Positions 57,262 to 64,000 of a DNA stretch of 64,000 bases are shown piece by piece. Both the position numbers and the translations under genes were made by a program. Origin of the DNA: a virus; the IMG/VR virus record IMGVR_UViG_3300047564_005910, positions 1 through 64,000 of that record; one strand, given 5' to 3'. Position 1 is the first letter of the stretch. Every line of letters starts with the position of its first letter. Under the pieces are notes generated by a model. It saw only the letters and a list, made by a program, of their open reading frames with translations. It ran no database searches and was not told the DNA's origin.

Positions 57262-58182
57262 ATGTTTGATAACCTGTATATTGAGAGATATCGCCCTAAA
57301 ACTTTAGACGATATTATTTTAACTAAAGAAGAAAAAAATTACTTTCTCTCTTTAAAAGACAAGAAAGAAATACCTCATCTTCTTTTTACAGGTTCGCCCG
57401 GGACAGGTAAAACGTCTTTAGCAAAAATATTGGTAACGGACGTCTTAAATTGTCAATACCTTTACATTAATGCTTCAGATGAGAATGGTATTGATACTAT
57501 TAGAAGTAAAGTTATAGGGTTTTCTCAAACAAAGTCCTTTGATGGGGGCTTGAAGGTTGTCTTGTTTGATGAGTGCGATTCTATAACGTTTGATGCACAA
57601 AAAGCCTTAAGAAATGTTATAGAAGAATATTCGTCTAATACTCGTTTTATTTTTACTTGTAACTATCTTTTTAAGATTATACCGGCTTTAAAATCTAGAT
57701 GTCAAGTTTTTGAATTTGCACCACCTATAGATTTGATAGTCGGTCGGGTATCTGAGATTCTCAAGACAGAAAAAATAACAGTGCCGGAGACTGAAAAAGG
57801 TAAACTAATTGAATTAGTAAGAAAAAATTACCCAGATATTAGACGTATAATTAACGACGTACAAAAATATTCGTATTCAGGATCTTTACTGATAAAAGAA
57901 AAACAAATAACAACTCTTACAGATAAAATAGTAACTTCAGTTCTTACTAAACAAAACCTATTTAGTTTACGTAAACAGATTATAGAAAATGAAGTTGAGT
58001 TTTCGAGTGACTATCATTTTCTATTAAAAGAAATGTTTGAGTGTATTTTTAATAAAGAAATCCCGGAAGATAAAAAAACTAATCTTCTTTTAACTATTTC
58101 TGAAGCGATGTATCAAGACGCTCTTGTTGTTGATAAAGAAATAAACTGGTTTAGTTGTTGTTTAAAACTTTCTTCTTACTAG
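57262..58182 (+). CDS. gp44: Sliding-clamp loader large subunit (gp44-like AAA+ ATPase)
   Basis: The 306-residue product has the RFC/gp44 pattern: ERYRPKTLDDI at residues 8-18, Walker A GSPGTGKT at 44-51, Walker B VVLFDECD at about 98-105, sensor I FIFTCNY at about 133, and the SRC arginine-finger motif at about 143-147. A lid and a collar domain follow. It loads the sliding clamp on primed DNA with ATP, together with the small subunit gp62 (not in this window). T4 gp44 has 319 residues. It is transcribed with, or just after, dUTPase and overlaps by 4 nt the stop of a convergent gene. Confidence 0.92.
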   Translation: MFDNLYIERYRPKTLDDIILTKEEKNYFLSLKDKKEIPHLLFTGSPGTGKTSLAKILVTDVLNCQYLYINASDENGIDTIRSKVIGFSQTKSFDGGLKVVLFDECDSITFDAQKALRNVIEEYSSNTRFIFTCNYLFKIIPALKSRCQVFEFAPPIDLIVGRVSEILKTEKITVPETEKGKLIELVRKNYPDIRRIINDVQKYSYSGSLLIKEKQITTLTDKIVTSVLTKQNLFSLRKQIIENEVEFSSDYHFLLKEMFECIFNKEIPEDKKTNLLLTISEAMYQDALVVDKEINWFSCCLKLSSY

Positions 58183-58385
58183 CGGCCACAACATCTACTT
58201 GTTGGAGCTGCAGCTTCTTGAGTAGATGTTTGTGTTTGCTGAGTAATAAACCCTTGTACTGCCGCAGCTGCGGCTTGATGAGAGTCATATAAACCTGTTA
58301 AATGTACAGGGGTACCGGTATTAGAGTCTTTAACAACCCCGCATATTTTATTATTTACAACTTCGTACTCTACAATATATGTCAT
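58179..58385 (-). CDS. Hypothetical small protein with Cys-Cys end
   Basis: The 68-residue product has a beta-rich N-terminus (TYIVEYEVVNNKICGVVKD), then an Ala/Gln/Thr-rich helix and ends SRCCGR. No family is recognised. It is 3 nt downstream of the 830-residue virion gene, so it is likely expressed late with it, and may be a small virion or assembly partner. Confidence 0.6.
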   Translation of the reverse strand: MTYIVEYEVVNNKICGVVKDSNTGTPVHLTGLYDSHQAAAAAVQGFITQQTQTSTQEAAAPTSRCCGR

Positions 58386-58388
58386 GTT

Positions 58389-60881
58389 TTAGTAACCTAA
58401 TACTGTTTTACGACGTTGAACACTAAATTCGGCACGTACAGGACGTGGACGGCGGCGATATACTGTTGTCGGCCAGTGTAACTTACCAACGTTTGATACC
58501 TGAATAACCGGTTCACTGTAAATTATTGTTGGCTGGTAGTTATAAGGTGCACGAGCAGTTGAACCTACGTGCATTTGGAATCCAGCAGAATAAGTTTGAC
58601 CGAAGTGATTGTATTGGGAAATACCAATACTTTGAGGTGGGTTTATTGTAATAACCTCATATGCACCAATGCCTCTTCTCATATCTAGAACAGGTACTAA
58701 TTCTTCATTAACTTTAGTATGTGCTATATGATTTACAACAGGGTATGTTGTTTTATCACCGAGAATTGTACGGATACGGTCGTTGTTTGTCGGGCCGCTA
58801 AATACAATTGCTAAGTTACGGTATATTTGAGATGTTCTAAGAACATTAGCAGGTATTTGACCTGTTGCGTATGTAATATTAGGTGCATTCTGAGAAGTAA
58901 GCGGTGCAGTACGTACATACGTACCTGTTGCTGGTAATGTACCAAGTGTGAATACGTTAAATGCTGGCAAGTATCTATTTGTTGTTTGTATTGCACTGCC
59001 GCTCATTGCAACTATTGGAGTTCTTACTGCAAATCTTGTAGGAGGTATAACAACTCTGGCGTTATACTTTGTCTTGTACTGAGATGTAAGACTTGGCATT
59101 TGACTTGCTACGAATGAACCTGAAGCCCATATAAAGATTGTACCTGAAAGAACACGATCACTGTGTATTGTTTGTGCAATATAATCAGTTACAAAGGTAA
59201 CGTTTTGTATATCAAGCGCTGTTAACGGTATACGGCCTGTTGCAGTTAGATCTGTAACAGATATGGTTGTTACAGGAGCTTTATCAATATATGTCTCGTA
59301 TTTACCGAATTTAGTACCTGTATTTACTATTTTGTAATTATCAGGTGTATTAATATTAAGACTAATAGCTGATAATATAACATTTTTAAACGACGATGTT
59401 GTAACGAAGTTAGTAGACGTTAGTCGACCTGTTTTTGTAAAATGCTCTAAACCAGGAGCTGATGTATAGACTACCCAGGTAGATAGTTCTGGGTGATACA
59501 TAGTCCAAGAACCGACCCGTCTAAAATCAACAGCTACAGGCTGTTTTGTAACAACTACTGTATTGACTGAAGGATCAAAGTTAAACATTTGCAGTGCTGA
59601 AACCGGTAGAGAAGATAATGTTCTCCAATGGGATAGGTACTTGTTAATAACTGTTGTATATGAACGACGGAAGTGCTTACTCTTTGCGTACGCTACATCA
59701 ACAGCGGACCAAGCAGAGGTTTTATCAGCAAAAGTGCGTGTTGGTACACCTTGTATTAAGCTCTGTCTTGATGTAGGTACTTTTGTTAAAAATGCACCGT
59801 GGTTACCTACAACGATATCAGCTGGGCCTCTATAAACACCAGCGTGACTTATTGGCATATGCCATCTGTATTTTGTACCCGTTAGTAGATCAAACATTGT
59901 TCTTATATCAGCGGTCTTAGGGTATGGCTTATAAGAATAAAATGCTGATAAGAATTGTTGAGCTGTTTCTCCAGTTGGAAGTGTTTTATTGAAAATACCA
60001 CTGCTTGATAACACTTTATGCAGCTGTGTTAAGTAACCTTGTTTCGAATAACTTTCTTGATCCGGTTTTGTTTGTAAAAATGCATCAAGTTCATAAACAT
60101 CACTAGGAACTAATACCGTAGTTGGGTTAGCATACCCTACTAAGTTTGAGCTAACTGCGCCTACTGTGTTTGCGTATATATTGAACTTAGGCTTACTACC
60201 GTTTATGCGTTGACCGGATGACATTTGGGTCATACTGACATACGCTAAAAAGCTTTCTATCCATACGAATGATGTGACTAACGGATTAGTTGTATCTTGA
60301 CGTATAGTTTTATTACTGTACGGTGTTTGTAATTCAATAGCAACACCGGTTGTTGTTGTCCAGAATGTTAGTTTTGGTCTACTTAACTCAATGCCAGCAG
60401 GAGAAACGTACCATTCATTTATTGGTGTTAATTTTTTAGGAGATTCGTTTGAATATTTTGGGTAATGTATTACAACCGGTATTGGGTTACCTGATGGCGG
60501 TACAACATAAAACCAAAATGGTTGGTTGCGTGTGTTATCAATAAATGATTGACTTATGTATTGGGCACTTGCACCTAAAGTTAAGTTCGACCACGGTACA
60601 CATTTTCCATATGCTTCCTGAATATTATTAGGCTGTACGGTTTCAGGATACCCTGAAACTTGACGGTTTGCAGACGATAAATAGTAGCTTTTAGCAGTAG
60701 TAAAGCCATCATATGTTGGATCGAGTAAAAACCATGGATAACCGATGCCGGGTACACTAAATAATGCATCTGTGAACGGTCTGGTTGCGGAAAGTTTTGT
60801 TAATCTACCTTCTGTAAATAATGAGTTATACTCTTTAAGAGAATACTTCGAGGAACTTAATGTAGGTGCTGCTATTGCCAT
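58389..60881 (-). CDS. Large structural protein, unknown type
   Basis: The 830-residue product is beta-rich, without signal peptide, with frequent Thr, Ser, Pro and Tyr and few long helices, typical of an assembled virion protein. Repeated FDNVVTKxPV-type strands and a very basic C-terminus (RRRPRPVRAEFSVQRRKTVLGY) are visible. Comparison by eye with tail sheath or tube proteins gave no convincing match. It lies between a small unknown gene and the baseplate-hub candidate and starts 6 nt after an ATTAAATA box. It may be a fibre, sheath-associated or decoration protein. Confidence 0.6.
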   Translation of the reverse strand: MAIAAPTLSSSKYSLKEYNSLFTEGRLTKLSATRPFTDALFSVPGIGYPWFLLDPTYDGFTTAKSYYLSSANRQVSGYPETVQPNNIQEAYGKCVPWSNLTLGASAQYISQSFIDNTRNQPFWFYVVPPSGNPIPVVIHYPKYSNESPKKLTPINEWYVSPAGIELSRPKLTFWTTTTGVAIELQTPYSNKTIRQDTTNPLVTSFVWIESFLAYVSMTQMSSGQRINGSKPKFNIYANTVGAVSSNLVGYANPTTVLVPSDVYELDAFLQTKPDQESYSKQGYLTQLHKVLSSSGIFNKTLPTGETAQQFLSAFYSYKPYPKTADIRTMFDLLTGTKYRWHMPISHAGVYRGPADIVVGNHGAFLTKVPTSRQSLIQGVPTRTFADKTSAWSAVDVAYAKSKHFRRSYTTVINKYLSHWRTLSSLPVSALQMFNFDPSVNTVVVTKQPVAVDFRRVGSWTMYHPELSTWVVYTSAPGLEHFTKTGRLTSTNFVTTSSFKNVILSAISLNINTPDNYKIVNTGTKFGKYETYIDKAPVTTISVTDLTATGRIPLTALDIQNVTFVTDYIAQTIHSDRVLSGTIFIWASGSFVASQMPSLTSQYKTKYNARVVIPPTRFAVRTPIVAMSGSAIQTTNRYLPAFNVFTLGTLPATGTYVRTAPLTSQNAPNITYATGQIPANVLRTSQIYRNLAIVFSGPTNNDRIRTILGDKTTYPVVNHIAHTKVNEELVPVLDMRRGIGAYEVITINPPQSIGISQYNHFGQTYSAGFQMHVGSTARAPYNYQPTIIYSEPVIQVSNVGKLHWPTTVYRRRPRPVRAEFSVQRRKTVLGY

Positions 60882-60887
60882 ATAATA

Positions 60888-60895
60888 TATTTAAT
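60888..60895 (-). promoter_or_regulatory. Late-promoter-like octamer ATTAAATA
   Basis: Lies 6 nt before the minus-strand ATG at 60881. Confidence 0.45.
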
Positions 60896-60910
60896 ATTTT
60901 TTGTATTATT

Positions 60911-62668
60911 TTATATTGTATCTTGAAAGGTTTTTTCGGCTTTTTGAAACCTGTGCAGCTTAACTGCAGTTATGTCATTATAGTAAATTTCAGCTTCAAA
61001 TATATGTTTTACGTTAATTACAAACCATTGCCCGTAAAACTTATTTTGAAAATCGCCGTCTTCAACACCCTCTGTTCTATCAATACCTATAAAACGGCCC
61101 GGCTCTCTAAATGTTAAACCTAAGCACCGGAAGTTAATAGCAGCGTTTTGAAAAAGACCGGTGTATAGTAAGTTATGTAAACCAGATGATTGACGTATTA
61201 AAGCGCCTCCATCAGCCACATTGTCACCGTAGTTAGAAAAAATAGGATTCATATTGTTATGTTCTCTATCTTTATCAATAGTTATTAAAAATAAATCTTC
61301 CGCTGTACCGTTTTTATAAAGTTTATCGATGTATTTTTTTGACATAAAAGTACGAGCAGCTTTTACGCTATTATTTTGAAACTCTACTTTGTACAATCGT
61401 TGATTATAATCAAATGAATAGACTGGTCTATTAGCAAATTCACGTGTATTTGTATGAGCTGCAATATCTACAAAACGATAGTTAGTAATTTGATTATATT
61501 TTAAAGATTTAACGTCAACCTTATCACTTGTTGAGTTTTTAGAAAGAGGTGCTTTATGTAGTTTAGTTGGTGTGTTTTTATCCCCGGTATACCCTTGTAA
61601 GAAAAAGTGTTCTATTTGGTAATCCCCTGGGTCTTCGGCTCCGTTACCAGCCTTTTCAAAGAAATGAGATACCGGTCTTAGTGTTAGATAACCTTGATCT
61701 TTTTCGTTAGGGCCTTTTTCTTTAATTAAAAGACTAAAATCATTACTTGAACCTTCAGCTACTTGACTAATATGGCGCTCAAGAACGTATTGTAAACTTT
61801 CATAAGCTGAAACTTCTGTTGGGGTTGTGTAAAATATTTTAGCAGGTCCCTCCTCCCACTCTTCTCCTATATCTGCCGTAAAAGAATATGGCATATTTAA
61901 ATTTGCTTCTGGTGTAACTGTGCCTGCAACCGGCATAGTTTTAGTTTCGCTTAACGCTACATCGATAATTTCTTTCATTGCTCGACCCGTGTTTATTAAA
62001 CCTTGTTGTTCGTAGCCGGTAGATTTGTCACCTTCTATATTAGCTGAAGAAGATAAAGCTGTAGAATATTCTATAACTGTGTTTGAAAGTTTTTGAAAAA
62101 TATAATCCCAAAAATACAGCTTTAAACATTTAATAGTTGCTGATGCGGCATTTTGTGCACCGGGTGGTAGATCAACGTCCTCCATATCATATACCGAAAA
62201 TACATGGGATATTGTCCAGAATTTTTTATCTGAAATAACTAAATCAGGAACAGCTATTTGCCCGGTTATTGCGGAGTTTTGTGCTTGGGTATTTGGAACA
62301 ATTCTAATGCGAAGCCTGTCGTTTCCGTCATTTCGAAAGCTATAAAATTGACCAGTGCCAGAATTAAGACCCGTAGCAGCCGAACTTGATTGACCAGTAT
62401 CGCTATTTGTACTACCAGCCTCACCTTCAGGGTTAAACATAAACGTTAACGTACCACGAGTAACCCAGTCAGATAAAGTATCTTCTATTGTTAAGTTAAC
62501 AATAGCGTTAGGGTTAATAGTGTACCTATCTGTTAAAGAATTACCGTTTGTATTATCTAGGTATATTTCAACAAGGTGTTTAACTTGGTTATACTTTGTT
62601 TCGATTTCTTCATTATCTAGCAACGAACTAGTAGTAGATGTAGGGTTTAATGAAAGATTACTAGCCAT
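60911..62668 (-). CDS. Baseplate hub candidate (gp27-like)
   Basis: The 585-residue product starts with a low-complexity Ser/Thr stretch, then a beta domain (NAIVNLTIEDTLSDWVTRGTLTFMF, about residues 54-78). Its C-terminal 200 residues hold hub-type features: AINFRCLGLTFREPGRFIGI, KFYGQWFVINVKHIF and YNDITAVKLHRF. These resemble the paired beta-barrels of T4 gp27 and phage gpD proteins, in which the FxxPG strand and final YxxxIxAxK are conserved. It would form the trimeric centre of the baseplate. The neighbouring gp53 supports this. T4 gp27 has 391 residues, so this one is longer, mainly in the middle. Confidence 0.55.
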   Translation of the reverse strand: MASNLSLNPTSTTSSLLDNEEIETKYNQVKHLVEIYLDNTNGNSLTDRYTINPNAIVNLTIEDTLSDWVTRGTLTFMFNPEGEAGSTNSDTGQSSSAATGLNSGTGQFYSFRNDGNDRLRIRIVPNTQAQNSAITGQIAVPDLVISDKKFWTISHVFSVYDMEDVDLPPGAQNAASATIKCLKLYFWDYIFQKLSNTVIEYSTALSSSANIEGDKSTGYEQQGLINTGRAMKEIIDVALSETKTMPVAGTVTPEANLNMPYSFTADIGEEWEEGPAKIFYTTPTEVSAYESLQYVLERHISQVAEGSSNDFSLLIKEKGPNEKDQGYLTLRPVSHFFEKAGNGAEDPGDYQIEHFFLQGYTGDKNTPTKLHKAPLSKNSTSDKVDVKSLKYNQITNYRFVDIAAHTNTREFANRPVYSFDYNQRLYKVEFQNNSVKAARTFMSKKYIDKLYKNGTAEDLFLITIDKDREHNNMNPIFSNYGDNVADGGALIRQSSGLHNLLYTGLFQNAAINFRCLGLTFREPGRFIGIDRTEGVEDGDFQNKFYGQWFVINVKHIFEAEIYYNDITAVKLHRFQKAEKTFQDTI

Positions 62669-62671
62669 GAC

Positions 62672-63025
62672 TTAGTATTTTGATGTTTGAGTTAATATAC
62701 TTTGAACAACTTCAAATATAGGTACGTCTAAATTTGTACCCGGTTCGAGAAGAGGGATGGGGTTATCGATTTTGTTAAATGTAGTTATTACCCACCACAA
62801 GTTCGGGGTATTATATACTTTATACGATATAAACGGGTAGGTATCACCTATTTTTGTAGTATAGGTATAGTAAAAATTTTTAGGTAATCTGTCAGGAAAC
62901 TTTACTGACTGTAATATATTGTAGTAGTAACGATTGTTTTCATCTACGTTAACTGAAAAAATATTTTCGTAATTTTCAGTGCGTAGACGAGGTAAATCTT
63001 TAATTTGATTTTGTTTGCTAATCAT
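62672..63025 (-). CDS. gp53: Baseplate wedge protein gp53-like (LysM-like)
   Basis: The 117-residue product has the gp53/LysM-like fold signature: KIGDTYPFISYKVYNTPNLWWVITTFNKIDNPIPLLEPG (about residues 57-95), with the GDTxxxIxxxxYxxxxLWWxIxxxNxIxNP pattern shared with LysM tail-X proteins and T4 gp53. gp53 sits in the wedge and clamps the inner baseplate. It overlaps by 4 nt the end of the gene before it and lies 3 nt before the hub candidate, so the three form one transcript. Confidence 0.85.
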   Translation of the reverse strand: MISKQNQIKDLPRLRTENYENIFSVNVDENNRYYYNILQSVKFPDRLPKNFYYTYTTKIGDTYPFISYKVYNTPNLWWVITTFNKIDNPIPLLEPGTNLDVPIFEVVQSILTQTSKY

Positions 63026-64000
63026 GAGTTATCTCCGACAATTATATCTATTACATCCCGTGCCCCTTCAGATAAAGAATCTCCGACCGTGTCAGTTGTT
63101 TCTGATCGAGTTGATTGGGATACTTTTCCTACTACGGTTTGTTCATTTATTGTTTGAAAAAGATTTTTACTAGGCATAACCATATCTGTTAAGGTTATAT
63201 TAACTTCATAGACGTCAGGAACGTTACATTTATTACCTGCAGAATCAGTTAATAATCTAACATTGCCGCGGTTATTAACCGTTATATTTGTTACGCATGA
63301 TGCGTAGCTATAGTGTTGTCCTGGTACAGTAACTTCGTAGTAAACGGGTGGTATACCGGTAATAAAATCTCTCTTATTAAAAAGATTTTGATTAATAAAA
63401 AGAAAGCATAGCTCTCGGTTTACTTCCCAGTCTTCTGTATAATATTTTGTAGTATTTTGTTTTGTATTAAAGAGAGGAAATTTAATTGTGTAAGATCTAA
63501 AATCGTGACTCTCCCATAATTTAGGTCGATCCATAATACCTACTTTCGGGTAACCTAACGAGAGCCCTGCTAGTATAGCACCACCAGCAAATTCTTTAGC
63601 TTTATCAACAAATTTTGCAGCTCCTTTTCCCATAACTGTACCTGCAAATCCTTCAACAGCGTTACCGGCGGCTTCTAAAGTATCGAGGGACTTCCATTGC
63701 GGGGTGTTTAACTCGAAATTTATGTCAGTAAAAAACGGCATTCTGTAAACAAACCCTGTTTCTTGATCTCTCGGAAAAAGCTCAGCGTAAGGAGCTAATC
63801 TATCCCCACCACCAACAAAATTAGCAGCTCCTGCAGTATAAAAAAACAACTGCCGCTTTATTGCGCTTTCATTTACAGCATATTCCTTTAAAACAATATA
63901 CGGTGCACGCTCTCTTGCTTTATAACTATAAGTCCAAGGAAACTGGCCATGCACATCAATATAAGCAGAACCACCTGCTGGTACAAACTCATTAGCTAAC
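63022..64000 (-). CDS. Tail-tube/baseplate protein, 5'-truncated by window edge (gp48-like candidate)
   Basis: The frame stays open to the right edge, so the gene starts outside the window; the GTG at 63954 is not a credible start because 15 open codons precede it (LANEFVPAGGSAYIDV). The visible part contains YSYKARERAPYIVLKEY, then a Gly/Ala-rich hydrophobic stretch (about 115-150 of the visible part) and a beta-rich end with SCVTNITVNNRGNVR and DVYEVNITLTDMVMP, as in tube-like barrels. Position before gp53 suggests a tube-initiator or cap protein such as gp48 or gp54. This identification is tentative. Confidence 0.5.
   Translation of the reverse strand, partial: LANEFVPAGGSAYIDVHGQFPWTYSYKARERAPYIVLKEYAVNESAIKRQLFFYTAGAANFVGGGDRLAPYAELFPRDQETGFVYRMPFFTDINFELNTPQWKSLDTLEAAGNAVEGFAGTVMGKGAAKFVDKAKEFAGGAILAGLSLGYPKVGIMDRPKLWESHDFRSYTIKFPLFNTKQNTTKYYTEDWEVNRELCFLFINQNLFNKRDFITGIPPVYYEVTVPGQHYSYASCVTNITVNNRGNVRLLTDSAGNKCNVPDVYEVNITLTDMVMPSKNLFQTINEQTVVGKVSQSTRSETTDTVGDSLSEGARDVIDIIVGDNS

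Noticed and set aside
58389-60881. Tail sheath identity for the 830-residue protein
   Set aside because: Length is compatible, but no sheath-type motif could be recognised.
63022-63954. GTG at 63954 as start of the last minus-strand gene
   Set aside because: The frame is open up to the window edge and the preceding residues look coding, so the gene is truncated.

Overview
The window is part of the genome of a large tailed bacteriophage with a contractile, T4-type tail. I base this on recognisable baseplate, neck and packaging genes (gp25-, gp6-, gp53-, gp14- and gp16-like), a gp44-like clamp loader, 16 phage tRNA genes, and repeated octamers matching the T4 late promoter TATAAATA. The DNA is AT-rich. 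There is no integrase, plasmid or bacterial housekeeping gene. The host cannot be read from the sequence. A monomeric class II ribonucleotide reductase, and virion proteins carrying YHYH, RCC1, NHL, PKD and LamG-like segments, would suit a phage of an aquatic bacterium, but that is inference.

Layout. 1-2.4 kb: a truncated gene, two small plus-strand genes and a minus-strand pair of membrane proteins (one GAF-like). 2.4-5.9 kb: a tRNA array (Gly, Thr, Cys, Pro, His, Ala, Leu, Ser, Ser, Met, Trp, Gly, Asp, Ile, Arg, Val) mixed with structured non-coding tracts and small genes, including a secreted papain-like candidate and a SemiSWEET-like transporter. 5.9-7.7 kb: a HAD phosphatase and a DUF932-like gene of unusually high GC. 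7.7-10.2 kb (minus): a probable lysis cassette of spanin-like lipoprotein, coiled-coil membrane protein, holin candidate and M15 endolysin. 10.3-13.5 kb: small early-type genes and a flap/RNase H-type exonuclease. 13.5-15.7 kb (minus): gp14-like neck protein, an unknown, and an acidic scaffold candidate. 15.7-51.1 kb (minus): ten very large virion proteins, probably fibres, spikes and wedge parts. 51.1-53.4 kb: gp6 and gp25. 53.4-58.2 kb (plus): an unknown gene, class II RNR, dUTPase and clamp loader, interrupted by a minus-strand gp16-like small terminase. 58.2-64 kb (minus): virion proteins, a hub candidate, gp53 and a truncated tail-tube/baseplate gene.

Expression. About 20 genes on both strands have an NWTAAATA octamer only 3-12 nt (most often 5) before the start codon. 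Several early-type genes have sigma70-like -10 boxes 6-12 nt before ATG. Convincing Shine-Dalgarno sequences are rare; the clearest belongs to the endolysin, an operon-internal gene. If transcription starts at the usual distance from these boxes, most first genes would be read from leaderless or nearly leaderless mRNAs. I consider this the most unusual property of the window. No CRISPR array, insertion sequence, integrase or attachment site was seen.
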